Source: Buxus sempervirens | Lineage: Eukaryota > Streptophyta > Magnoliopsida > Buxales > Buxaceae | Reading direction: 5' to 3' | Assembly: GCA_947561395.2 (NCBI GenBank) | Contig: OX387190.1 | Span: forward strand, 8,984,858 to 9,048,857 | DNA length: 64,000 nucleotides | Shown here: piece after piece, positions 40,510-51,850 of the stretch | Layout of the letters: each line of letters opens with the position of its first letter | Position numbering within the stretch: position 1 is the stretch's first letter | The notes under the pieces: generated by a model | Seen by the model: the letters and a program-made list of their open reading frames with translations, nothing else | What the model was told of the DNA's origin: nothing | The model's database searches: none | Translations under genes and position numbers: made by a program

Positions 40510-40720
40510 TCATCTCCTACGGTTGAGTTGATGCTACCCTCTTTGGTTGAGTTGATGCTACCTTTCTACAATTGAGTTGATGCTACCTTCTGTAGTTGAG
40601 CTGATGCTGCCTATTTCAGTAGAGATGTGTAATCCTCTACAGTATAGGTGTGTATTCTCCTATAGTATAGGTGTGTAGTCTCCTTCAGTATAGGTGTGTA
40701 TTCTCCTACAACAGAGGTGT
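40510..40720. repeat. Two tandem arrays in LTR G
   Basis: Four units of GGTTGAGTTGATGCTACC type lie at about 40520-40605 (period about 30 bp). Four units of AGTATAGGTGTGTATTCTCC type follow at about 40615-40717. The second array continues after the F1 insertion with AGAGGTGTGTATTCTC at 43537. Confidence 0.85.
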
Positions 40721-43536
40721 AAGCACCTCATTTTTGCACCCCTCTAAAAAGCCCGAAAGCTAAACCCTAAAAGACAGGTCTAAACCTTAAGAAGCAAAAG
40801 ATGACTTTCTGCCTAAGCCCAAATTGATTGCTATACCATATCCCAATGGATAGAGAATCCCGACACGGTTCCAACGCAATTAAGTTTGCAGGAATCGGAG
40901 CCCGGATGAAAAAGATATGAGCAAAACAGTCCCAGGAGCAAATCCGTCAAAGTTAAAATATCTTAATTAAACTAATTAAGATAAATGGGAAATAATGAAA
41001 TTGGGGAAGTCTAATTCGTCCGAGTGGGCGGCTGAGTCACCTCAGCCAATCAGAGCAAGCGGCGCGCGAAAAGTAACCGCAATTACAGTGCGGTTGCATG
41101 GCACGTCAGACTGTGCCTGTGCGAGTTTGTTCCCTAATCATTGCTGAAAAGACAGGGCCAAAACCACACATATCCTGCGGTTTCGACCAAACTGCACAGT
41201 ATGTGCTGTTAATGTTCATTTTCGGCCCAACCGCACTGAGTATGCGGTTTTGACCCTGTTTTCTATAAAAGCCAAATCCGAACAGTGGGACAAGGATGTT
41301 GGTTTTCCACTGTACCTTCTCCTTCTTCCCTGCTCACTGAACATCCGAACCCTCTCTCTTCTACCTCCATCACCTCCCTACACCACCCTAAGGTTGTTCC
41401 ACCCCCTTGTTCACCTCTTCTTCTCCATTCTCTCACTGAAACAAGAGGAGGTTGCTGTTGCTGCTGGAAGGGAGCCTCCCAGCACTTGGTTTTGCTTCAA
41501 AGGAGTCCCATACACTGCTCCAGGACCTCCTCACTCTCAGGTATTGTTTCTTGTGGTGTTTTGTACTATATATGTGAAAATGAGCCTATAATATGATGTT
41601 TGGACTAACCTCACTTGGAGCTGCTGTCTCTACCTTATCTGGGTGTGTTTATTCTTTATTTCACCATGTGGAAGTCTCTAAAGGTAAGGGGGACCCTAAG
41701 TTTGGTTCCATGGGAGAATGAGAGATGGTCCATCATAGTTTTGGCCTCCTGAAGCTACTGATTTGGGCATGACCGAGTAATTTTAATAGGAAGCATGTTT
41801 CGTCATACTTCATCCTTTGTACCCCATGTAAACCCCCCTTCTCTTTCCCTTCTCTAAATGTCCTTGAGTTGAGCATGAGGTCTAGGTTCAGGTCTTGCCA
41901 TAACGGTAGGTGACTCATGGTAGAATGTTGCTGTGTTTTCCTAGCATATGCATAGCTTGTTGAATCTTTGATATGAATGCATATACAAGGCTTGTTTTCC
42001 TAGCATTATTCGTAGGATTATAGGAATTCTGATCCTTCATGATTTCACATGATTCCATCTCATGGTTTGGCTCCTGTTCTCTGTTTTTTTTAACACACAC
42101 ACACATCTGTCTTATCATAAATTCCCCGTTTAATGCTGCTGTTAGGGCTATGTAGAAGCCTTCCTTGGTCCCCTTTGTTGGCTGCTATGTCCAGCAGTTT
42201 AACCCCACCAAGCCTAACCTCCCTTGGTGTTGCCTTCAGCCCCATTAGCATGTTACATTTCCTCTGGGGGCTGCTGTTCCCAACACCTGTAGCAGGTTTT
42301 TTTTATGATGAAACCTACTTAGCTTGCTTAGCCTTCAAACCCATTGAATGCATGTGTAAACCCCCATGGCCATGATCACCCAGCTCCTTAACATCACTTG
42401 CTGTTTTGTGATTGATAAGTATGCTTCCTTCACCCCATAATCCTCTATTGTTTGATTTGTAGGAACTGCTGCTGCAGAAAACAACAGATCCCTTCTCCTT
42501 TCTCACTACCTCATACCCTTTTGCCTTACCTAAATCCCCCTGGACAGCAGCTGTTCTAGCTGGTTTGTCCACCTGTTTGCACACCTAATCCCACCCCCAA
42601 GCACCAAGTATGTATGCAACCCTTCACCTAATCCCCATGCACCTCCCAAGTACATGAAAATCCCTCATAACAGTTGCTGTCTCTCCTTTTCTACTGCAGG
42701 TTTTCATTTGCTTCTTATTTGTGTTTGTGTAACATATCTTGTCGCTTGATTTGTTTTGGATGCGTGCATGAGCTTCGTTGCTTGGGAATGGATCTAATGA
42801 ATTCTTACTTGTGTGCTAGTGCCTCTCCATGGCATAGTGTTGAGCTTAAGCATTTCTGCCCCCATGGAAAATTCCCTTTTGGGCTTTCTGTGCCAAAACC
42901 GCATACACAGAGCGATTTGGCTCTGACCGCACAGTATGTGCTTCGGGCCAAACTGCACCTGTTCTGCGGTTGGGCCCATTAAACCCCCATTTCCCAATAA
43001 GTTTAAAAGAATCTGAACCCACTAATTGTCTTATGCATCTAATTAACCCCCAAACCAAATAACCGAATCCAGTACACAGGATTATCCAACATAACCCCAA
43101 ATGGGAATTGGGCTTGACTTCGTCCTACTTGGTATCCAATGGGCCTTCCAACAGGGCCCATATCAGACCAACATTACCTGGACAAAGAAAAATAAAATCA
43201 GTTGAAATAAAAGGGACCCACACCTTTAAAGGTCCCATTCAGACTTAATAAGTGAGCATGCTGGTTTAGGACATAGAGGTGAATTAAACCAAAATTGACT
43301 CGAACCAGGAAAACCCATGGGACCCGTCAACCGACGAGGCGGACCGGGGTGTCTACAGACTTCCTCGGACCGTAATCGAGACCTTAGCCGGAATCTCAAG
43401 CCGCAAACCAAAGTAGACATCCTTAGGGCACCCAGGTGTCTGTGCACCCCATCAGGAAGTGGCGACTCCTATACCCCCGTTCCCTCGCATTTTTTTTTCA
43501 TGCGCCCTTGCGTCGCATTCTCACGACGTGCGCACA
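40718..43536 (+). mobile_element. Solo LTR F1 (family F)
   Basis: A 2819-bp LTR begins TGTAAGCACCTCATTTTTGC and ends GACGTGCGCACA, flanked by a perfect 5-bp TSD AGAGG (40713-40717 and 43537-43541). Removing it rejoins a tandem array of LTR G, which independently supports the boundaries. It has a TATA box (41264-41270) and clusters of CCGCA/TGCGG inverted repeats before it (41073-41255) and again at 42894-42978. Its last 450 bp form a conserved module with GTGGCGACTCC. The open frames at 41250-43735 lack domains and are not genes. Confidence 0.92.
41264..41270 (+). promoter_or_regulatory. Probable TATA box of F1
   Basis: TATAAAA lies nine bases after the last inverted repeat of the upstream hairpin cluster. 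F2 has TATATAAGG at the equivalent place. Confidence 0.55.
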
Positions 43537-43639
43537 AGAGGTGTGTATTCTCTCAAGTAATACTGTTATTGAGAAATTGTGGTCTTCCATATATCATGGA
43601 ATGATTTATATGACATGGATAGCAATGTGGATTGTTTCC

Positions 43640-43850
43640 ACAATGGCTTGGTGGCCAGATTTATTGATTACCTGCTTGGTGACAGAGCTTATTAACTGTT
43701 TGGTGACAGAGACTTTTATTTGCTTGGTGGCATAAATGTGTATTACCTGCTTGGTGGCAGAGATTATTATCTCCTTGGTAGGAGAAATTGATTTATCTCC
43801 TTGGGAGGAGAAGTTGCCGAATTACCTCCTTGGAAGGAGGAAGGGAATGA
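43640..43850. repeat. Array of TGCTTGGTGGCAGAG-type units in LTR G
   Basis: About seven units of the CTGCTTGGTGACAGAG / CTCCTTGGTAGGAGAA type occur at a period of about 28-34 bp. The unit drifts from one form to the other along the array. Confidence 0.8.
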
Positions 43851-44691
43851 TTTGATTATACGATATTGTTTTTTTATTCGATTGGTATTTGAATATCTAT
43901 TTTGCAACTCATGAAATGTTTTGAAAAGAGTATATGTGAATTGTTTTCTTTCATACATATTGCTACTTGCTGAGATTTTATATCTCATTCCTTGCTTTCA
44001 AATGTTTTGTTTTCAGGTATTCTTGGAGAAGACGTTGTGAGTTAGATCGATAGTGTACTTGAAGAACTAGGGTTATTATAAGATTGAATCAATGATATTA
44101 ATTTGTGATTCTTTTAATTAGTAGAATTCTAGTTACCCTTTTTATTTGAATATTGGTGTAATGCAAACATAGATTTTAATAAGTAGAATGATTTATTAGC
44201 GCACTCTGATACTCTCTTCATTATGTTATTTTTTATCATTTGAGCTGATTTGTTATGTATCGCTAAGTAATGCCTTGATCCGGAAATAAAAAAAATAAAA
44301 AAAAGAGAGACTCGGATTCGGGGCGTTACATATCTCTTCACCTCTAAAAATTCTGTGATTTCTTTCTCTCCATAACATCCACATGATTGCCGCCGGACAT
44401 GAATTCCATACCAAATTGCTCCTTGTCTTTTGCTTTTTCCACCCCCATCCCATTAAAACTAGTTTCATCATGGCCGGTTGCACCCACAAAAGTCCCCATT
44501 TCTGGATAATTAAATTCCATATCTTTGTAGCCACCTTTCAATCCAAAAGGATATGATTAACAGTCTCCTCATCTTCCTTGCAAAGTGAACATCTGTTAGG
44601 AATCGACCATCCCCTATTTTTTAAATGATCAACGGTTAATATTTTATCTAGAGCTGCCGTCCACATGAAAGAGGCCACTTTTGATGGAATA

Positions 44692-44935
44692 TTTTTTTTT
44701 TTTTGATGAATAATGTATGTGTATATTATATATATGTGTGTGAATGAAAAGCAAAAGTATGGATCATACAAACGGGAGTGCAACAGCACAAAACACAAAA
44801 AAACTAAACCCAATCCACACAATTCCTTCAGCCCCAAAATCCAAAAGACAATGACACCCCCCTATACAACTCTAAACAACAACAGCCCTCCTGAAGAACC
44901 CAAAATCCAAAGCTGAACAAGCCAAATGATGTTGG
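44692..44935 (-). mobile_element. Short retroposed LINE tail inside the LINE
   Basis: T13 at 44692-44704 followed by GATGAATAATG is, on the minus strand, a TTCATC-poly(A) LINE 3' end. The sequence before it is 3' UTR-like, yet zf-RVT coding continues on the far side (IPSKVASFMWTAALDKILTV). A 5'-truncated LINE tail therefore seems to have been inserted within the coding region. The upstream edge is approximate. Confidence 0.55.
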
Positions 44936-45603
44936 CTGCCTGAAATTGATCACCAACTGAACTCATATACCTGAAACATACCTTAACAGTAAACTGACCT
45001 GTATCTATGCCTTTCGATTGCGTCCTATCTTGCCCCTGGTGCAATTTAGTTTCTTGCAACAACTTTAAAAGCTCTCCTAACTCTTCTATTTCCCAATCAA
45101 AAGGTTCTATTTGAAGTTGAAGGTTCCCATGAACTTATTCATCCCCTTGGATTATCATATCACTGATTTTTTATTCCTTGGATCTACTGATTCTGTAAAT
45201 GGCCGGAATCCTGCAACTTAAACTACCTTCTCCATTCCATTCCTCATTCCAGAAGCTGATTTTAGAACCTGAACCTGCTACAAATTTGATTTCGTTCTGA
45301 AGTACTGAAGCTCCTTCAAAATAGGCCTCCATAAACTTGTTCCATAGGTCTGATTGGAAGAAGCTGGAAACCAGTTTTCCGCTTTAGGACCATATTTAGA
45401 TATTATGATATCCTTCCAAAGACTGTTTGTTTCTATCCCATATCTCCAGAACCATTTATGAAGGAGAGCTCTGTTAAAAGGAATTAGTGATCTTATGCCT
45501 AATCCGCCTTCTTCTCTTTGTTTGCAAACCACTTCCCACTTCACTAAATGAAACTTCTTTTTCACCCTCCATACCTTTCCATAGAAATTCTCTTTGTAAT
45601 GGT

Positions 45604-46400
45604 TCAATCTTCACTGCTATAGAGGAAGGAATTCTCAAAAGAGAAAGTAGGATAATTCACCGTGCAACTTCTCAGCAATGTGATTTCACCTCCTTTTGAT
45701 AAATAGCTCCCTTTCCATGCTGCCAGCTTCTTTTTCAAGCGGTCAATTCCGATGTTGATGTCTTTTTGTAAGAAGTACCCAATGGGAAACCAAGATAGAT
45801 AGTGGATAGCGAACCAGATTTGCACCCCATTACTGAGCTTAGATGCCTAATATCCACATCTTTGCCTACCCCAAATAGCTCACTTTTTGTCAAATTAATT
45901 TTCAGACCCGAGACTGCTTCAAAGCATAGAAAAAAAATAGCTCTTAGAATCTTGAGTTGATCTTGAGAGGGACCACAAAATACTAGAGTGTCATCCGCGA
46001 ACAACAAATGAGATATTGCCACTCCTCCTCCACGAACTGTAGCACCATTCAGCAAATTATTCTCAGTAGCTCTTTTTAATAGGCAACTTAGAGCTTCCAT
46101 TATTATCATAAACAGAAATGGAGAAAGAGGGTCTCCTTGGCGGAATCCTCGTGATTTTCTAAAGAAGCCTGCAGCTGTAACATTCACCAATATGGACATT
46201 GATCCCATGGAAATGCAGAAATGTACCAACCTGCGCCACCATTCCCCAAAGCCCAACCTTTTTAGCAAGTATAATAAGCTCCAATTAACGTGATCATTCG
46301 CTTTTTGGAGATCAAGTTTGTACATAATCATTCTGCCCTTACTCCTTAGACAGGAGTCTATTCATTCACTAGCCACCAATACACCATCGTGAATTTGTGT
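45604..46400 (-). pseudogene. LINE reverse transcriptase, C-terminal half
   Basis: The frame contains the RT palm: MYKLDLQKANDHVNW, GFRQGDPLSPFLFMIIMEAL, SHLLFADDTLVFCGP (catalytic Asp pair) and a thumb region with YLGFPLG. Most residues expected for activity are retained in this piece, but it is cut off from the fingers by the hAT insertion and frameshifts follow. The next frame (45278-45607) continues into KWEVVCKQREEGGLGIRSL. Confidence 0.92.
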
Positions 46401-46406
46401 CTTCCT

Positions 46407-46414
46407 CCTACGAA
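46407..46414. repeat. Left TSD of the hAT element
   Basis: CCTACGAA, identical to 51083-51090. It is an exact 8-bp duplication of LINE reverse transcriptase sequence. Confidence 0.95.
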
Positions 46415-49400
46415 CATGGAACTAAGTATCGTGCCGTATCGCGCGATACGTATCGAGCTGTATCGCACCTGTATCGACTGTATCGATCGATACAGTCCCT
46501 TAAAACAGCCTTTCACGTTAAAAAACGTCAAAACAGCCATTTACAAGAACCCAAATAGCTCTTTCGTGCGAAATCCTTTCAAAAATTTGTCAAACCCCCT
46601 TGATTATAACCCATTTTCGACCTAATTAATAGCATAAATTCTTCAAAACAAGTTTGAACAACGAATCAAACAACTAAAGTAAGATTCGTCAACAGTTTTG
46701 AGAGGTATGTTAGGTTTTCGATTTTTTTCATTCTAAATCTTTATATTTGCATATTTAAGCATGATTTAACAATCTTTTGTATGAATCTATGGATTTCAAG
46801 TGAAATCCATAGATTGAAATTGTGTTTTTAGGTAAAAAAATCGAATTTTTTTGCAATATGGAAAAAAGTGACGAAAATTCCAATTTTTTTTGAAAAAAAT
46901 TATACAAACCTTAACGGTTTGTGTTCAATTTTTTATATGAGATGCACATGGGGTTGATATATCCTCCCTATGATTCTAGCATTTTTTTAATGAATAAAAT
47001 TATTTTTAATAATTGTTTTTGTTGAATATTAATTAAAAATATAGGAAAATAATATTATATTTTTATCAAATTTGATATTTTGGTTCCACTTTTTTTCCTA
47101 AGAGAGATTGGTGATGCCATTTGCATGTTTCTTGATATAGTTTCAATTATTTTGTAGATATGGCACCTAAAACGCAACAACGGAAAGGGCTAGACGTCTG
47201 TTGGCAACACGGAGAGATGATTGAAGGGAATAGATTGCATACAAGATGCAATTATTATCAGAAGGAGCTTAGAGGGGGTGGAGTTACTAGATTGAAACAT
47301 CATCTTGCTGGTGGGAATCCGAATGTAGAGAAGTGCTACTGTTGTCCTGTAGAAGTTTCCAGGGTTATGAGTGAGCATCTTAGAGCTGCAAGGAAGGAGA
47401 AGGAGGAAATTACTATAGAGAGGGATGCTTTAAGAGATAGGTTAGCTGGGAGGGCAGCACGGATGGATAGGGGAAAGGGCATCTGTGTTGATGATGATTT
47501 TTCTGATGATGATTCTGATCGAGAAGATGTTATGATACGAGAGCAAAGAGAAGATGTTGATGAAGCAATGAGAAGATCAATTGCAGACATTCATTACAGA
47601 GAGCAAGGAGGGAGAAGGAGTGTAGATTCTGTAGATGTTGGTTGCACACCAAGTAGAGCTAGTTCTGGGGGGCGTCGTCATGGAGCTGGTTTGATGCGCA
47701 GTACAAGTGTCAAAGAAGCTTTTGACAAAATGGTTGGAAGGCCGAAGCAGCCAAGAAAGAAGTCAAGGGGATCTACTATAGAGGAGATGGATCCTTCAAT
47801 TTATCGAAATAGAGATGCAAAGCAAATTAGGTTGAAGGATTCTTGACATCCAGGAAAATGGGCAAAGAATGTAAAGCAAACCATTGGTAGGTGGTTTATT
47901 TACAACAATATCGCACCAAATGCTGCAAATGACCCCTACTATCAGACAATGATTGATGAGATCGCTAGGGCTAGACCAGGGATTAAAGGTCCCACTCCAT
48001 ATGAGATCACAGGCCCTATACTGGATGCAGAAGTGGATGAGATACAGACTTACATAAAGTCGTTCATGAAGAAATGGGATACTTATGGTGTAACTTTGAT
48101 GTGTGATGGTTGGACTGGGCCTACCAAGCTATCGATCATTAACTTTTTGGTCTACTGTGATGGAAGAGCAATTTTTCACAAGTCAGTTAATGCTTCTAAC
48201 AAAATCAAGGACCATCAGTATATGTTCAAATTGATGGATGATGTTGTAGAGAAGATTGGTGAGAAATACATTGTACAGATTGTTACTGACAACCAATCTT
48301 CATACAAGAAAGCAAGGGAGTTGTTGATGGAGAAAAGGAAACATCTGTACTGGACCCCGTGTGCGGCACATTGTATTGATCTTATGCTCCATGATTTTGG
48401 TCAGAAGAAGAAGGTGAAAGGTGTGATTGAAAAAGCAAGGAGATTGACAAACTTTGTTTACAACCACAACTAGGTACTTAGCCTAATGAGAGAACACACC
48501 AAAGGGGAGCTGCTTAGGCCTGGTCTTACAAGATTTGCCACAAATTTCATTGCAATTAATAGTATTATGTCTGAGAAGGGTGGATTGAGAAGAATGTTTT
48601 TATCAGATAAGTGGCAAGAATGTCGACAAAGACGGGATGTTGTTGGAAAAAAGGTTGAGGATATTGTTCTAAGTAACACTTTTTGGAAGAATGGACGATT
48701 GGTAGCTGAAATATATGATCCTCTTGTGAAAGTGTTGAGAGTTATGGATGGAGAGAAGCAAGCCACAATAGGTTATCTATATGAAGCTATTAGAAGGTCT
48801 AAGCTTGCTATTGCCGAAGCTGCTCCTGATGATCAAGAGATGTATTGTACAATTATTGATAAAAGATGTAAGAAGCAGCTTATTCAGGACATTCACCGTG
48901 TAGGTAATATACGTAAATTTGTTTCCAATTGTCTACTTCCTATCTTGAATAAGTTACTAATTTTTTTTATTGAATTAGCATTTTACCTCCACCCGGCGTA
49001 TCATTACACTGAAAATCTTGGGGAGGATACGGAATTAATGAGTTCATTCAGAAGGGTGATGTTGAGATTGGAAAGAAATCCAGAGCGTGCCAGTAAAGCA
49101 CTTAGTGAGGTGATTTAGGAATTAGGAATTTTATAATTATTTACTTATTATTTTTTGTAATGGACAATCACTAACAATGTTTTTTTTTTAATAGGAGAAA
49201 ACATTTAGAGATGCTATGTATGGTTTTGGAGATCCAGCCGCTATTAGGGCACGGACTACATGTGAGCCAGGTAATAGAAATTAAACAATGAAAATACTTA
49301 TTTTCATTGTTCAAGTAAATTGTATAATTTGCAGTAGGAGGTATTCATTTTTTTTTTTTTTTTTTGTTATTTCTGCAGCTGAGTGGTGGTTCTTGTATGG

Positions 49401-51082
49401 AACCGATGCATCAAATTTGAGAAGAATTGCACTAAGACTTTTATCACAGACGGCTTCATCCAGTGGATGTGAAAGAAACTGGAGCACTTTTTCCCTCATC
49501 CACACTAAAGTGCGGAACCGTTTGAGTTATGCAAAGTTGGAGAAGCTGGTTTTTGTGCACTACAACATGAGGCTAAAGATACAACATCTTCAAAAGCAAA
49601 GCAGAAGGGGGGAGGGCGAGTTTAGGCCGATTGACCTTGCACACATATTTGATGAAGATGCAGATGAGCTACTCACGGAGTGGTTGGATAATCCAGAGGA
49701 GGTAGTGCTCGATGAATTAGATGATGAGGGGAGGCCTACAAGACCAAGTAGCTATGTGGCAAACTTGGTCAACAGATTTAGTGATGATGGAGGAGGAAAT
49801 ACTAGAGCTGCAGGGAGTAGTCGAGCTGGGGTGAGCAGCAGTAGTACTGGAGTAGGTCGTGATCCTCCTGATGATGGTGATGATCATGACGATGATGGAG
49901 ATGATGGCGATGAAAATGACGACGATGATGATGTTGGACGTCGTGAGAGTCCTTCATCACCACCAAGTCCACCACAGTGTGGTACTGGTAGTGGCTATGG
50001 TGGTGGTATTCACATTACAGAGGAGGCTGAGAAGCAGCAGCAGCAGTATGATCATGGTAGTGGCCATAGGGGACATCCTCCTTCCATTCATAATCTTTAC
50101 CATCGGAAACGACGTGGAGGCCATCCAACACCAGGATCAGAACACGATGATGTGATGATGCCACGTGGACATAATTTAGATGCCATTACACAAGGAATAG
50201 ACTTGATTAATGTGGGTCTTTCAGGCATATTTGGAGGTGGACCAAATTCAGGGTCGAGGTCGTCGTCTTTTGGGCGTACCCAAGAGAGGTCATCTTCTTC
50301 GTATGATTATGGTTATGGCCAGGGAGGATCATCTTATCAGTCTAGTTATGGATATGGTTATGAGCATACAGGCTACGGGTATAGCCAGGAGGGATCATCT
50401 TATGGGCAGCAGATGGATCAGTATGGTCACTATGGTGGTAATGTTGGGGGTTACTATAGGCCTACTTCAGCACAGTATCAGAAATTTAGAAGGGAGTATA
50501 AGCATGGTATGAAATTATATGGATTGAACTTCTTATTGTCAGAATGTTCAACGCACGCATAACGTGCCATTGGCCGATTATGAAGAAGCTGAAGATGAAC
50601 CTGCACGTCACTCCTTCTAGCATTGAAGAAGATATTAGGGACCATGAGGTAGCTTTGTATGTTTGGATTTTGAAACCACCTATTTTTATATAATGGATTA
50701 TGGAGAATGTTGTGTTATGAATCATGATAGTAATTTATTCTTGATTTTGATGTTTTAAGTGTTAATAACTTAGTGTGTTATTTATATTACTTGAATGAAT
50801 TTTCTACCCTTATTTATTGGTTTATTTAACCTTTTATAGCTTTTATTATAATTTTCATTCATTTTCGCGTGTGCCTATTTGCTTCTAAAATGCATAGATA
50901 TTATTTGTATAGCCCTATAATGCTAGAAACATGATTATTTAACATATTTTTAATTTATCTTTCTATCTAGATAGGTTTTAATTTATGTATCCACCGTATC
51001 CACCATTTTAGTGCGTATCCTCGATACGTTTCCATTTTTGGATCGTTCGATACGGCACGTCGATACGATACTTTGAACCATG
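46415..51082 (+). mobile_element. hAT-superfamily transposon, near complete
   Basis: The 4668-bp element has an exact 8-bp TSD, CCTACGAA, and terminal inverted repeats that begin CATGG on both ends (CATGGAACTAAGTATCG and, inverted, CATGGTTCAAAGTATCG). Subterminal regions are dense in GTATCG/CGATAC motifs (46430-46500 and 50995-51070). It encodes one transposase in sense orientation. It sits in a LINE RT gene; deleting it with one TSD copy restores the LINE frame locally (FVGGR). Confidence 0.95.
47160..50620 (+). pseudogene. hAT transposase (BED finger, DUF659, hAT dimerisation), two nonsense changes
   Basis: This is the DNA-cutting enzyme of the hAT element. Exon 1 (47160-49109) keeps one frame for 650 codons, broken only by TGA 47844-47846 and TAG 48471-48473. 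It has a BED-type zinc finger (CWQHGEMIEGNRLHTRCNYY, then LKHHLAG and C), an acidic stretch, and DUF659 (VTLMCDGWTGPTKLSIINFL, VTDNQSSYKKA, PCAAHCIDLML). Exon 2 is 49195-49270 and exon 3 starts at 49379, with the hAT dimerisation motif SSGCERNWSTFSLIHTKVRN. An Asp-rich region and a Gly/Tyr/Ser-rich tail with repeats follow. A short last exon at 50543-50620 (DYEEAEDEPARHS then stop) is plausible but its junction phase is not settled. ATG 47160 is the likely start. The second stop replaces the Trp of related proteins. Confidence 0.9.
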
Positions 51083-51090
51083 CCTACGAA
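51083..51090. repeat. Right TSD of the hAT element
   Basis: CCTACGAA, identical to the copy at 46407-46414. Confidence 0.95.
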
Positions 51091-51096
51091 GGCACT

Positions 51097-51837
51097 TTAA
51101 AATGGTGAAATTAACTTTGGGAGAACCTTGCCTAATCTGAGTGACAACAGCTTTGCAGTAATCTTATATAGACTACTTACGATGCTTATTGGCCAGAAGT
51201 CATTTAAACAAACTGCATCTTCTTTTTTGGGGATCAAGGAAAAAAAAGCGGCATTGCTGCATTTCTCAAAAGATCCCTTTTCAAAGAAATCCAACACCAC
51301 TTCCATTAGATCAGCTTTTACAATATGCCAGCAGCGTTTAAAGAATACAATGGTAAACCTATCTGGACCAGGGGCCTTGTCACCTTCCGTTTGATTCAAG
51401 GTATCTCTAACTTCCTCTTCCGTTACCACTCTTTCCAATCTGTCCCTGTCCTCATCTGAAAGCATGTCAAATTGTAAACCATCTAACTTTGGTCGAATGG
51501 ATTCTTCTTCTGAGAACATCTTCATGAAATGTTCAGTGATCATCTCCACTTTTTGCTTCTCATCCTCAATCTGCTGATCATCCTCAATCTGCTGATCTTC
51601 CACTTCAATTCTACTTATAAAGTTCAACCGATGCAAGGCATTAGCCATTTTATGAAAGAATTTGGTGTTCTCATCTCTTTCTTTCAACCATAAGGCCCTA
51701 GACTTTTGCCTCCAACTTACTTCTTGCATCTTAGCCAAATTTTTAAGCTGAATTTTCAGATTCTCCCTTTTTAACCAATCACTATGCTGAAGCTCACCCT
51801 TTTCTTCCTTTGAGTCCAACAGATGAATCTCCTCCAA
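51097..51837 (-). pseudogene. LINE reverse transcriptase, N-terminal half
   Basis: A 246-codon frame begins in the region between endonuclease and RT (SRALWLKERDENTKFFHKMA, common to plant LINEs). It passes the motif GDKAPGPDRFTIVFFKRCW and RT motif 1 (FFSLIPKKEDAVCLNDFWPI). It ends at a stop six codons before the hAT insertion. A small in-frame duplication, QQIEDDQQIED, is visible at about residue 81. Confidence 0.92.
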
Positions 51838-51850
51838 GGTTTCAGCCCTT

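Larger units (their letters stand above)
38704..44330 (+). mobile_element. Ty3/gypsy LTR G (left boundary approximate), containing F1
   Basis: The right end is clear: GGATTCGGGGCGTTACA at 44330, the same terminus as LTRs D and H, and it lies directly against LINE sequence. The TATA box TATAAAAGG is at 38959. A CTCGAGCGCC motif cluster is at 39657-40006, and tandem arrays are at 40510-40720 and 43640-43850. ATTGCTACTTGCTGAGATTT near 43958 is shared with LTRs A and C. No primer site or gag follows, so it is a solo or truncated LTR. No left TSD was identified, so the start is a guess within about 200 bp. Confidence 0.7.

Noticed and set aside
41250-43735. Cluster of 60-113 codon open frames
   Set aside because: All fall in solo LTR F1 or LTR G, overlap each other on both strands and have no domain.
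49859-50155. Met-rich protein in another frame
   Set aside because: It is a shadow of the Asp-rich (GAT-rich) part of the hAT transposase frame.
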